Assembly: GCF_000020145.1 (NCBI RefSeq)
Contig: NC_010644.1
Location: forward strand, 1,178,001 to 1,242,000
Direction: 5' to 3'
Source of the DNA: Elusimicrobium minutum Pei191
GTDB lineage: Bacteria; Elusimicrobiota; Elusimicrobia; Elusimicrobiales; Elusimicrobiaceae
Length of the DNA: 64,000 nt
The notes under the pieces were generated by a model. The model was not told the DNA's origin. It saw nothing but the letters and a program-made list of their open reading frames with translations, and searched no databases. Shown piece by piece: positions 34,276 to 42,549 of this stretch (its first letter is position 1; each line of letters opens with the position of its first letter). Made by a program: the position numbers and the translations under genes.

Positions 34276-34914
34276 TTATTTGTCTGCCTGTTCTTTTCTT
34301 TTTTTAGAACCGTCTTCAAAATTAAGTTCTTTTTTAGCCAAAAGACGTTTCATGTTAGGAATATGCTTATAAATAACAACCAAAGCTATTATCGTGGCCA
34401 TAATATTAACTTCTTTAGGCTGCCCGCCCACAGTCCATGCCGCAATTGGTAAAACCGCCGCGGCAAATATTGAACCTACCGATATATGCCCGCTATACCA
34501 AACAGCCGCGGCAAAAACAACAAAAGCAACTATTATCGGAATAGGCATCATAGCGGCAAAAACTCCCGCCGCCGTGGCAACGCCTTTACCGCCGCGGAAT
34601 TTAAGATACGGCGTCCACATATGTCCGGCAATAGCTATTGTGCCGCACGCTATAGCTAAAATATAATTGTTAGGAAAGAAAAATAAGGCTAACCGCACAC
34701 AGACAAAGCCTTTAAAAGCGTCTATAATAAATGTAGCCCAACCCGCTTTAGCGCCTACGGTGCGGTAAACATTGGCGGCGCCGGGATTGCCGGAACCGTG
34801 CTCTCTTATATCAATGCCCATTGTCTTACGGGCTATAAGGTACCCAGTGGGGATACCTCCAAGCAAGTAGCTTATTATTGCTAGAACTATCATTAAGATA
34901 ACTTGTGTGTTCAT
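34276..34914 (-). CDS. plsY: acyl-phosphate:glycerol-3-phosphate acyltransferase
   Basis: PlsY is an inner-membrane enzyme that acylates glycerol 3-phosphate from acyl-phosphate. It has 212 residues and five to seven membrane segments. The three family motifs are visible: GSGNPGAANVYR (about 41-52), FRGGKGVATAAG (about 105-116) and HIPNM near the C-terminus. A PlsX gene is not in the window. There is no Shine-Dalgarno; TATAAT (34921-34926) is six bases before the ATG, so the mRNA may be leaderless. Confidence 0.93.
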   Translation of the reverse strand: MNTQVILMIVLAIISYLLGGIPTGYLIARKTMGIDIREHGSGNPGAANVYRTVGAKAGWATFIIDAFKGFVCVRLALFFFPNNYILAIACGTIAIAGHMWTPYLKFRGGKGVATAAGVFAAMMPIPIIVAFVVFAAAVWYSGHISVGSIFAAAVLPIAAWTVGGQPKEVNIMATIIALVVIYKHIPNMKRLLAKKELNFEDGSKKRKEQADK

Positions 34915-35019
34915 TTATATATTATATAAAAAGATTAATCATTAATAACAGCTTTTATAATCCCCGGCATCCTTTGCGAAGCAAACAGCTCACGCGGTAT
35001 TGTAATCTTTTTTAAAGCA

Positions 35020-36267
35020 TTAAAGTTCTTTTTTAATTTTGTCGTAATTACCTTTGGTAATCATTATTTTTAACGTAAGTGAACCGTCTTTATTTTCAAC
35101 CCTTTTTTTAACCATGGCGTTTTCATAAACAAAACCCGTAAGATACGCTTTTGAAACAGGTATCCTGATAGTTTTTAAATGCCATTTAAAAAGAAGCGTT
35201 TCCTCAATTTTTTTAAGAAGCTCCTTAATGCCTTTATTTTCTTTGGCCGAAATAAACACCGCGCCGGGATTGGCGTTTTTCAAAGCCGCAAGAGGGTAAT
35301 GGGGAAGCAAATCACACTTGTTAAAAACCTCCGCCATAGGAATATTCTGCGCGCCCAAGTCTTTTATAATTTTAAATACCGTTCGGCTTTGCTCGGAAAT
35401 ATCTTTAGAGCTGGCGTCTTTAACATGCAAAATAACATCGGCCTCGCTTACTTCCTCAAGCGTCGCTCTGAAAGCTGACACTAAATTATGAGGAAGCTTT
35501 TGTATAAAGCCCACGGTATCTGTAAATAAAATCTGCCCGCCGCCAGGCATTTTTACACGCCTTGTTGTCGGGTCCAAAGTGGCAAAAAGTTTGTCATCGG
35601 CGTAGACAGCAGTTTCCTGCGTTAAAGTGTTAAGCAATGTGCTTTTGCCAGCGTTTGTATAACCCACAATGGCCACCTGCGGCAAAGGAACAACCGCCCT
35701 GCGGGCCCTTCTTATGCCGCGCTCCTTTTTTACTTTTTCGATTTCTTCTTCCAGTTTAGCTATACGCACCCTTAAACGGCGCCTGTCATATTCCAATTTG
35801 CGTTCGCCGGGACCCCTTGTACCCATGCCGCCGCGCCGCCCGCCTGTTTGCTGCATGAGGGCGCCGCCCTTGCCGCTAAGCCTGGGCAGTAAAAATTTAA
35901 GCTGCGCGAGTTCAACCTGCAGTTCACCTTCTTTTGTTCTGGCGCGGGAAGCGAAAATATCCAAAATAAGCCAGGTACGGTCTATAATTTTTGCGGGGAT
36001 AATATTGGCTAAATTTTTTTGCTGGGCAGGGGTAATTTCCTCATTAAAAATAACGGCGGAAATATCATTAGCTTTGACTTCAAGGGCTATTTCCTCACAC
36101 TTGCCTTTGCCTATAAGCGTGGCGGGGTTATATGCGTTTAAAAGAACTTCATAAGTTTTATAAACGCTGCCCCCGGCCGTATGGGCAAGACGTTCAAGCT
36201 CGGCTACGGATTCTTTGGAATATTTTTCCCCTTTAAGACTTGCGGCCACTAAAATTACTTTTTCCAT
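35020..36267 (-). CDS. hflX: HflX-type ribosome-associated GTPase
   Basis: HflX splits stalled ribosomes in the cytoplasm. The 415 residues hold the N-terminal HflX domain with LIGKGK (51-56), the glycine-rich linker GPGERKLEYDRR, the G1 loop GYTNAGKST (202-210), the DTVGFIQKLPHNLV switch region and NKCD for guanine. It overlaps the end of miaA by 13 bases, as in the miaA-hfq-hflX order of proteobacteria, but without hfq. Confidence 0.93.
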   Translation of the reverse strand: MEKVILVAASLKGEKYSKESVAELERLAHTAGGSVYKTYEVLLNAYNPATLIGKGKCEEIALEVKANDISAVIFNEEITPAQQKNLANIIPAKIIDRTWLILDIFASRARTKEGELQVELAQLKFLLPRLSGKGGALMQQTGGRRGGMGTRGPGERKLEYDRRRLRVRIAKLEEEIEKVKKERGIRRARRAVVPLPQVAIVGYTNAGKSTLLNTLTQETAVYADDKLFATLDPTTRRVKMPGGGQILFTDTVGFIQKLPHNLVSAFRATLEEVSEADVILHVKDASSKDISEQSRTVFKIIKDLGAQNIPMAEVFNKCDLLPHYPLAALKNANPGAVFISAKENKGIKELLKKIEETLLFKWHLKTIRIPVSKAYLTGFVYENAMVKKRVENKDGSLTLKIMITKGNYDKIKKEL

Positions 36268-37178
36268 GCTGCGTACTCCGCTAAAATTTGTTCGGCGTTT
36301 AAAGCACTCCCGTCCGCTTTATACATATTTTTATAACGGGCAAACCAGGTCCTTTGCCTTTTGGCGTATTGGCGGGTTAAAATAACAATTCTTTCCAACG
36401 CTTCGGGTTTTGTTTTTTTACCTTCTATAAAATCTATAACCTCCGCGTAACCCAAACTTCTTAATCCGGGGGAATTACGGGTATATCCTTTGGCAAGCAT
36501 ATCTTGGGTTTCTTTTAACATTCCGCCAAACATTCCTTGCGTTCTTATTTCAATACGTTTGTTAAGCTCTTCTTTATCCCACTCAATATAAACCATAAAA
36601 TTATTTTGGCTTATATCGGCAAAACCGTTTGTTCTTAATTCGCTTGCTTTTTTACCTGTTAATTTAAAAATTTCCAGAGCTCTCATAACCCTATGCAGGT
36701 TACCCGAAGGTATAAGGGCGGCGCTTTCGGGGTCCGCCTCGGACAGCATTTTATGAAGGCTTTGTTTACCTTCCTTATCGGCTATATCCGCAAGCTGCGC
36801 TCTTAAAGCCTGATCCGCTTTTGGCAAAACATCCATGCCGCCGAAATACGACTGCATGTACATTCCCGTGCCGCCGGCGAATATAGCGGTTTTGCCTTTT
36901 TTATTAATATTATAGGCGGTATTTGAAGCATCTGCCGTAAAACTTCCGGTATTATAAGTTTTATCTAAATCCAAAAAATCAACCAAATGGTAATTAACGC
37001 CATCTACATTATAAACGCCGTTTTTGTATTCCCCCTCGGGTTTAGCGGTGCCTACGGTTAAATATTTATAAACCTGCCTTGAATCAACGGAAACAACCTC
37101 GCCGCCGATAAGCTTGGCAAGGTTTAAGGCAAGGTCTGTTTTACCGCCGGCTGTCGGGCCGGCTATAATAATAGTCAT
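36255..37178 (-). CDS. miaA: tRNA dimethylallyltransferase
   Basis: MiaA attaches a dimethylallyl group to N6 of A37 in tRNAs that read UNN codons. It has 307 residues. The P-loop is GPTAGGKT (7-14), with Gly where Ser is usual. DSRQVYK, GTAKP and GGTGMYMQS are family motifs. The later enzyme in this pathway, miaB, is 0.6 kb upstream on the same strand. The start lacks a Shine-Dalgarno; TATCAT lies six bases upstream. Confidence 0.93.
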   Translation of the reverse strand: MTIIIAGPTAGGKTDLALNLAKLIGGEVVSVDSRQVYKYLTVGTAKPEGEYKNGVYNVDGVNYHLVDFLDLDKTYNTGSFTADASNTAYNINKKGKTAIFAGGTGMYMQSYFGGMDVLPKADQALRAQLADIADKEGKQSLHKMLSEADPESAALIPSGNLHRVMRALEIFKLTGKKASELRTNGFADISQNNFMVYIEWDKEELNKRIEIRTQGMFGGMLKETQDMLAKGYTRNSPGLRSLGYAEVIDFIEGKKTKPEALERIVILTRQYAKRQRTWFARYKNMYKADGSALNAEQILAEYAAWKK

Positions 37179-37249
37179 ATTAATATGATATCAAAAAGAG
37201 TTGAAGTAATTTATATATAAGTTTTTAGCGGGCTAAACATTTTGGCGTG

Positions 37250-37282
37250 AAAAAAAGAGGCTTTTAAAAAAGCCTCTTTTTA
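37250..37282. terminator. terminator between the PilZ gene and miaA
   Basis: AAAAGAGGCTTTT and AAAAGCCTCTTTT form a stem with T-runs in both directions. On the minus strand it ends the miaB-PilZ transcript. Confidence 0.75.
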
Positions 37283-37293
37283 TTGTTGTTTTA

Positions 37294-37752
37294 TTATTTA
37301 AATAAAGTCATGTCTTTTTGTATTTTATTACAAAGCGGAGCCGCTTTGCATGTTGAAACGCAGACTTCGGGCAATTTTAAAAGAATTCTTGTATCGCAGT
37401 CGGCAAAATCCTCGGCTAAGGCGTTAATTTTTGCCGCGTCCGCCTGTGATATTTCCGTAAATTCAATACCTAAGGTAAATATGGCATTTTTTTGTTTAAC
37501 CCAGGATGTCTTCCCCTTAACGTCAACTTTACCTATAGCGGGCAAATCTATGGTAATGGCAACATTTTTTGAGAACGGAGCCTCTAAAAAACTTATAAGA
37601 CGCATACCCGAGGCCGACAAATCAGCAAGCACGGCTAAAATATTTTGCTCTTTGCCTTCCTCTGTCTTATAACATAAATTAATAGGTTCAACAATATTAT
37701 TTAAAACAGGAACCCTTGCATGGCGCCTTTTTTCTACACGTTTATCTTGCAT
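37294..37752 (-). CDS. PilZ-domain protein (probable c-di-GMP receptor)
   Basis: The 152 residues contain both halves of the c-di-GMP site: the RxxxR of KRRHAR (Arg9 and Arg13) and DLSASG (44-49). The C-terminal 45 residues add four Cys, three of them as CVSTCKAAPLC, which is unusual for PilZ proteins and could bind metal. Known PilZ proteins link c-di-GMP to pili, motility or polysaccharide. It follows miaB by five bases; the pilin genes elsewhere in the window make pilus control plausible but unproven. Confidence 0.85.
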   Translation of the reverse strand: MQDKRVEKRRHARVPVLNNIVEPINLCYKTEEGKEQNILAVLADLSASGMRLISFLEAPFSKNVAITIDLPAIGKVDVKGKTSWVKQKNAIFTLGIEFTEISQADAAKINALAEDFADCDTRILLKLPEVCVSTCKAAPLCNKIQKDMTLFK

Positions 37753-37757
37753 AAAAT

Positions 37758-38990
37758 TTACTCCGCTGATAATATTTTACCGTCACTTTCTTTTATTCTT
37801 ACTCTCACCATACTTCCTACAGGGTGCTGCTTAGGCGTTTTTACCCATAAATTGCCGGAAGTACGTCCTTTATAAACCGTTTCCATTAAAACCATTTGCT
37901 CAGTGCCCGCGGCGTCCTTATACGCCTTGGCTGAAAAATGCCTAACTTTATTTAACAAAATATCCAACCTTTTTTCCACTTCTTTATCACTTGCTAAAGG
38001 TTTAAGCGAGTAGGCAGGAGTGTTCCTACGGGGCGAAAATTTAAAACAGTACGCAAAACTAAAAGCGCATTTATCAACCAACTCAAGGGTTCTTTCAAAA
38101 TCCTCTTCCGTTTCCGTAGGGTAGCCCACTATAATATCGGTTGAAACCAAAACACCGTTTTCCTTTAACCTGCTTATTTTTTCGATAACGGTTTTGCTGT
38201 CATAACCGCGTTTCATTTCCTTTAAAATTTTGTCAGACCCGCTTTGAACGGGCAGATGTATGTGTTTTGCTATCTTATCATTTTTTGCGATAGTGTCAAT
38301 AAGTTTCGGGGTTATAAAAGCGGGATGCGGGCTCATAAACCTTACCCTTTCCACGCCTTTTACCGAAGCTGCCTTTAAAAGCAAATCTGCAAAATCGGTA
38401 TCTTCATATTTATAAGCATTAACAGTCTGGCCCAAAAGTACTATTTCTTTAACATTTTTTTTGGCCAGCTCGGCGCAGTTTTCCAAAATAACTTCAGGCG
38501 AAAGGCATTTAACGCCCCCTCTTACGCTGGGCACTATGCAATAAGAACATGCAAAATTGCAACCCCTCATTATAGTAACGTAATCAAGCACTCCGCTTTT
38601 AACGCTTTGCGTGTAATTTTGCGCGTTTACAGCAAAAAGGCCGCTCTCATCAAGCATTTTGGAAAAATTATCAATACCTTTAGCACCCGCCACAATATCT
38701 AAAAAAGGGTAATCTTTTTTTAGGGCCTCACCCAGACGCTCAGCCGCACAACCCGCAAAAATAATAACGCGGGAACAATCTTTAGCTTTCCACTTGGCAA
38801 GCCTGCCTAAAAAAGAAACCGCCTTATGCTCCGCGTGTTCACGTATAGTACATGTGTTTACCAAAACAATATCGGCAGATTCTATGTCCTTTGTTTCCTC
38901 AACCCCTCTGCGACTAAGGTGGGCAAGCATTTCCGCGGAATCCGCGATATTCATTTGACAGCCGAAAGTTTGGATAAAAACACGTTTCAT
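37758..38990 (-). CDS. miaB: tRNA-2-methylthio-N6-dimethylallyladenosine synthase
   Basis: MiaB adds the 2-methylthio group to i6A37 in tRNA with SAM and Fe-S clusters. It has 410 residues. The N-terminal UPF0004 domain has cluster ligands Cys11, Cys47 and Cys81; the radical-SAM CxxxCxxC is Cys144, Cys148 and Cys151 (RGCNFACSYC); the C-terminal TRAM region includes GRTSGNLWVKTP. It acts on the MiaA product. MiaB and MtaB/RimO paralogues are similar; the QTFGCQMNIADS start favours MiaB. Confidence 0.92.
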   Translation of the reverse strand: MKRVFIQTFGCQMNIADSAEMLAHLSRRGVEETKDIESADIVLVNTCTIREHAEHKAVSFLGRLAKWKAKDCSRVIIFAGCAAERLGEALKKDYPFLDIVAGAKGIDNFSKMLDESGLFAVNAQNYTQSVKSGVLDYVTIMRGCNFACSYCIVPSVRGGVKCLSPEVILENCAELAKKNVKEIVLLGQTVNAYKYEDTDFADLLLKAASVKGVERVRFMSPHPAFITPKLIDTIAKNDKIAKHIHLPVQSGSDKILKEMKRGYDSKTVIEKISRLKENGVLVSTDIIVGYPTETEEDFERTLELVDKCAFSFAYCFKFSPRRNTPAYSLKPLASDKEVEKRLDILLNKVRHFSAKAYKDAAGTEQMVLMETVYKGRTSGNLWVKTPKQHPVGSMVRVRIKESDGKILSAE

Positions 38991-39002
38991 ATATTACCTG
39001 GT

Positions 39003-39051
39003 TAAATAAAAACGCGCGCGTAATACTTGCAAAGCAAACTATACGCGCGCG
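39003..39051 (-). terminator. terminator after pgi
   Basis: A CGCGCGCGTA/TACGCGCGCG stem (39013-39022 and 39042-39051), with an inner TTGC/GCAA stem in the loop, is followed by GTTTTTATTT on the minus strand. Confidence 0.8.
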
Positions 39052-39059
39052 CCCTTGTG

Positions 39060-40718
39060 TTAGAACAAATCAATTATTCTTTTAAGAGATTCAATAACAG
39101 GCTTTGTTAAATGCACTTTAATAGCGCGCCTTCCTTTAGAGTCAAGCGCCTTAAAGTCACCCAGAGCCTGGGCGTTGGCAAGATCGCCGAAAGAATATTT
39201 CTGTCCGGGAATTTTGATATCTTCATCAGCGTCCGCTGAAAAGATTATAAATACGCCGTTATTTCCGTCGCCTTTATGAAGCTGCCCCGTTGAATGCAAA
39301 TATCTGGGCCCGTAGCCAAAAAGAACCGCGCGTTTTGTTTTATTAAAAAGGTTAGTGCGCAGTTTTTCAAAAATACCTTGAGCTTCTTCGGAGTTAAAAA
39401 TATACGGGAGCAGGGCGATATAATCGTTGCTTTCCAAAACAGAATATAAATCCTGCTCTATATCATTAAGTTCCATTTTTCCCTGCAAAGCTTTGGAAAT
39501 AATAAAAGATTTTTTGGTGTCGGCGTCTTCTTTGCCGGCGGAGAGGCTTTCCAAAATACCTTTGGCTATTGTTTTTGCTTCCTGCACATTGGGCTGGTCA
39601 AAAGGGTTAAGCTCCATAAGCGCGCCCGCGGCCGCCGTAGCTATTTCCCACATTAAGAACTGGGCGCCCAGATCATAAAGGGATTCCATTTTAACTTCCA
39701 TAATGGGGTGTCTTGAAGCAAGCAAACCTTCAACAACTTCTTCAATCCTGTCATTATCTTTACCTTCGTAAGAGATATGCACAAAAATTCTGTCATCGCG
39801 GTAATCAACATTGTCAAAAAGTTTTTCACCCACAACAGGAACAATGCCTTTTCCTTCTTTACCTGTAGATTCGGCCACAAGCTGCTCAATCCATAAACCG
39901 AAGGGCTCAATTTCTTTAGGCATTAAAACGGTAAGTTTATCTTCCATTTTCTTAGCCGCAGCACCCATATAAGAACCCAAAAGTAAGGCAGCGTTTGTTT
40001 TAACTTCCGCGCCGGGGACAAAACTTTCGGCCGCTTTTTTAGCGCTTAAAAGCACTTTTTCAACATCAACGCCCATAATTGCTGCGGGCACCATGCCGAA
40101 AAGTGATAAAGCGGAAAATCGGCCGCCTATATCAGCGCGGTTTAAAAATATTTTTCTAAACTTTTTGTCTTTTGCAAGTTTTTCAAGCCCTGTGCCAGGA
40201 TCGGTAATGGCTATAAAATGTTTGCCCGGTTCTTTGGTTACCTGGCCCACCTCGTCATAAAAATAAGCAAAATGAGACGCAGGCTCAACCGTACCGCCTG
40301 ATTTGCTGGCAAAAATAAAAAGACTTGTTTCTACTTTAATTTTTTTTCTTACGCTACCGACCCAATCGGCGTTGGTACTGTCTAAAACAACAAGTTCGGG
40401 GCAGTTTTTTTGTTTTCCGAAAAGCACCCTAAACACTTCAGGCGCCAGACTTGAGCCGCCCATCCCTAAAACTACGCAATGTGTAAATTCTTTCTGCGCT
40501 TCTGCGGCAAAATCTTTTATTTCAGATAAGTGTTCCAAAGTCCAGTCATAAACCGTAAGCCAGCCTAAAGAATTTTTTATAATATTTGTGTGTTCTTCTT
40601 CGGTTTTCCAAATTGTAACGTCTTTAGAATATAGTCTTTCAAGAAAGTCTGTCCTCTCTAATTTAAGAATACCGTCTCTTATTAAACTCTCCGCTACTGT
40701 ATTAGTTTTTACGTTCAT
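39060..40718 (-). CDS. pgi: glucose-6-phosphate isomerase
   Basis: PGI interconverts glucose 6-phosphate and fructose 6-phosphate. The 552 residues contain two SIS subdomains, with LGMGGSSLAPEVF, ASKSGGTVEP and a PFGLWIEQLVAESTGKEGKG block. This wording is closer to the PGI half of transaldolase-PGI fusion proteins than to E. coli Pgi, but here no transaldolase is attached. NPFDQPNVQEAK is the late family motif. It has a good GGAG site and ends in a strong terminator. It may be the last gene of the Bat/gmhA/rpiB transcript (47-base gap) or have its own promoter. Confidence 0.9.
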   Translation of the reverse strand: MNVKTNTVAESLIRDGILKLERTDFLERLYSKDVTIWKTEEEHTNIIKNSLGWLTVYDWTLEHLSEIKDFAAEAQKEFTHCVVLGMGGSSLAPEVFRVLFGKQKNCPELVVLDSTNADWVGSVRKKIKVETSLFIFASKSGGTVEPASHFAYFYDEVGQVTKEPGKHFIAITDPGTGLEKLAKDKKFRKIFLNRADIGGRFSALSLFGMVPAAIMGVDVEKVLLSAKKAAESFVPGAEVKTNAALLLGSYMGAAAKKMEDKLTVLMPKEIEPFGLWIEQLVAESTGKEGKGIVPVVGEKLFDNVDYRDDRIFVHISYEGKDNDRIEEVVEGLLASRHPIMEVKMESLYDLGAQFLMWEIATAAAGALMELNPFDQPNVQEAKTIAKGILESLSAGKEDADTKKSFIISKALQGKMELNDIEQDLYSVLESNDYIALLPYIFNSEEAQGIFEKLRTNLFNKTKRAVLFGYGPRYLHSTGQLHKGDGNNGVFIIFSADADEDIKIPGQKYSFGDLANAQALGDFKALDSKGRRAIKVHLTKPVIESLKRIIDLF

Positions 40719-40765
40719 AAGCTCCTCTGTCTGCGGGTTTCCCCCAAATTAGCCTTACGGCTTAA

Positions 40766-41218
40766 CTACTTAAAATTGTTATTTTCTATGTCTATTATTT
40801 TGTTTAAACGTCTTACCTGGCGCTCAAGTCCCTGAAATTTAGCATTTAAAAATTTTTCTACTATTTCCTCAGCTATGCTGGGGCCTATAACGCGCGCGCC
40901 CAGGCACAGAATATTCATATCCTCATGTTCCACACCCTGCGCCGCGCTGTATGTGTCATGCGCTACAGAAGCCCTTGTCCCTTTAACTTTATTTGCGGAT
41001 ATACACATGCCGACACCGCTGCCGCAGATAAAAACGCCTTTTTCCGCCTGTTTTGAAACAACGGCCTGCGCCCCTTTAACAGCAAAGTCCGAAAAATCAA
41101 CGCTGGAGCATTCAAAAGTGCCGAAATCAATGACTTCATGCCCTAAATCTTTTATTTTGTTTATAACGGTTTCTCTTAAAGAAAAACCCGCATGGTCGGA
41201 AGCTAAAGCTATTTTCAT
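40766..41218 (-). CDS. rpiB: ribose-5-phosphate isomerase B
   Basis: RpiB interconverts ribose 5-phosphate and ribulose 5-phosphate (or allose 6-phosphate). I start it at the ATG at 41218 (MKIALASDHAGF), one base after the gmhA stop; a longer frame would overlap gmhA and add 15 unrelated residues. The product has 150 residues: SDHAG (7-11), the catalytic Cys65 in ICGSGVGMCISANK, and HDTYSAAQGVEHEDMNILC follow the family. It links to the pentose-phosphate isomerase and PGI functions encoded beside it. Confidence 0.93.
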   Translation of the reverse strand: MKIALASDHAGFSLRETVINKIKDLGHEVIDFGTFECSSVDFSDFAVKGAQAVVSKQAEKGVFICGSGVGMCISANKVKGTRASVAHDTYSAAQGVEHEDMNILCLGARVIGPSIAEEIVEKFLNAKFQGLERQVRRLNKIIDIENNNFK

Positions 41219-41219
41219 A

Positions 41220-41804
41220 TTAATTTTTTTTCCCGTGAACAAAGTCGTAAAGGGCTCTGTCAACTAAATCACACATGCTGTGAGCCATAAAAATATGACA
41301 TTCCTGCACGCGCGGTGTATTGTTTGATTTTACTGTTAAATCCAAATCCACAATATTTTTTATTGTTCCGCCGTCTTTACCTAAAAAAGCGGCAGTATAA
41401 CAGCCCTTCTTTTTGGCAGACTCTAAGGCTTTATATACATTTTTACTGTTACCCGATGTTGAAATACCTATTACAACATCGTCTTTTTGGGCAAAACCTT
41501 CCACCTGGCGGGAAAAAACATCGTCATAAGAATAGTCGTTACCGACAGCCGTAATTGTTGATGTATTCGTGTTTAAGGCAAGCGCGGGAAAGGAGCCTCT
41601 TTCAAGTTTATATCTGCCCACAAACTCAGCCGCTATATGCTGGGCGTCGCCGGCGCTGCCACCGTTGCCCATCAAAATAACCTTGCCGCCGTTTTTATAA
41701 CATGTGATAATTACGTTGGCCAATTCCTCAACTTTAGCGGCTAAATTTTCTTTAACCCACTTTAAGGTTTCTATAAGTTCGTCGCCTTCTGTTTGTAAAA
41801 ACAT
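41220..41804 (-). CDS. gmhA: phosphoheptose isomerase (SIS-domain sugar isomerase)
   Basis: GmhA turns sedoheptulose 7-phosphate into D-glycero-D-manno-heptose 7-phosphate, the first step to LPS or S-layer heptose. It has 194 residues. MGNGGSAGDAQHIAAEFVGR, the SIS loop GISTSGNSKNV and the C-terminal QECHIFMAHSMCDLVD with a His are as in GmhA, as distinct from DiaA. It is 16 bases after batE, so it shares that message. If it is GmhA, the outer membrane has heptosylated glycan. Confidence 0.88.
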   Translation of the reverse strand: MFLQTEGDELIETLKWVKENLAAKVEELANVIITCYKNGGKVILMGNGGSAGDAQHIAAEFVGRYKLERGSFPALALNTNTSTITAVGNDYSYDDVFSRQVEGFAQKDDVVIGISTSGNSKNVYKALESAKKKGCYTAAFLGKDGGTIKNIVDLDLTVKSNNTPRVQECHIFMAHSMCDLVDRALYDFVHGKKN

Positions 41805-41820
41805 AAAAAAATCTCCTTTT

Positions 41821-42549
41821 CTATATATTGTCTATCTTAATTATATTTTCTTCATTAATCCAGCCGCTGATAGCGTTTTGCTGTACAGGTTTTATAAGAA
41901 CCCAGTCGTCTTTAACATCTTCGACCGAAACAAAATACCCTTCCGGCAAAGTAGCGCTTATTTCAAAACCATCTCCGGGGCCGCTTCTTAACTGCCCGGC
42001 AAAGTCAACTATCACGGCCCTTTCATAATTACTGCCGTACCAGGTAAAACCATACCAAATTCCGCTTAACAAGCAAAGAGCCGCGGTTATATATAAAACT
42101 TTTTTGCCTTTCCTTTTTAACAAGAAATATGAAAAAGCGGTTAAAAAAAGCCAAACTGTTATAAAAAACAGCCCCCTAAGCTCACTTTTTGATAAAAAGA
42201 AAAAGACTTTATGTAAAACTTCCGGCAGTCCCGGGGGAACAAGGCTTTGCCCGCTGCGTTCAAGCGCAAAACTAAAGTTTTGCCTTATAAAAGAATCTCT
42301 GGGGTTAAGCTCAAAAGCTTTGTCATAATAGGCTAAAGCCCTTCCCAAAGAACCCAGTTTAAAATAACTGTTACCTATATTATAGTAAAGATAAGCGTTA
42401 TTTTGCCTGCCGTTAAGCGCGCTTTTATATTCTTTTAAGGCAAGGTCAAACCGGCCTTTATTGTAATATTCATCGGCTTTTTGTATTTGTATATCGGCAA
42501 AAACAAATAAAGGAGCTAAAAACAATAAAACCGTTAATATTTTTTTCAT
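41821..42549 (-). CDS. batE: BatE-like TPR and SH3-domain protein
   Basis: The 242-residue protein has a signal peptide (1-18), TPR repeats at about 20-90 (DEYYNKGRFDLALKEYKSAL), two membrane segments at about 125-165 and a C-terminal bacterial SH3 domain (GQLRSGPGDGFEISATLPEG). This is the layout of BatE from the Bat aerotolerance operon. It overlaps batD by 4 bases. Its function in the complex is not established. Confidence 0.8.
   Translation of the reverse strand: MKKILTVLLFLAPLFVFADIQIQKADEYYNKGRFDLALKEYKSALNGRQNNAYLYYNIGNSYFKLGSLGRALAYYDKAFELNPRDSFIRQNFSFALERSGQSLVPPGLPEVLHKVFFFLSKSELRGLFFITVWLFLTAFSYFLLKRKGKKVLYITAALCLLSGIWYGFTWYGSNYERAVIVDFAGQLRSGPGDGFEISATLPEGYFVSVEDVKDDWVLIKPVQQNAISGWINEENIIKIDNI

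Noticed and set aside
34930-35040. Short open frame on the minus strand after hflX (about 28 codons, ending AVIND)
   Set aside because: No start codon or ribosome site; the length is expected by chance; probably non-coding.
40719-40765. AGCC/GGCT hairpin between rpiB and pgi as a terminator
   Set aside because: The stem is only four or five pairs and there is no T-run.
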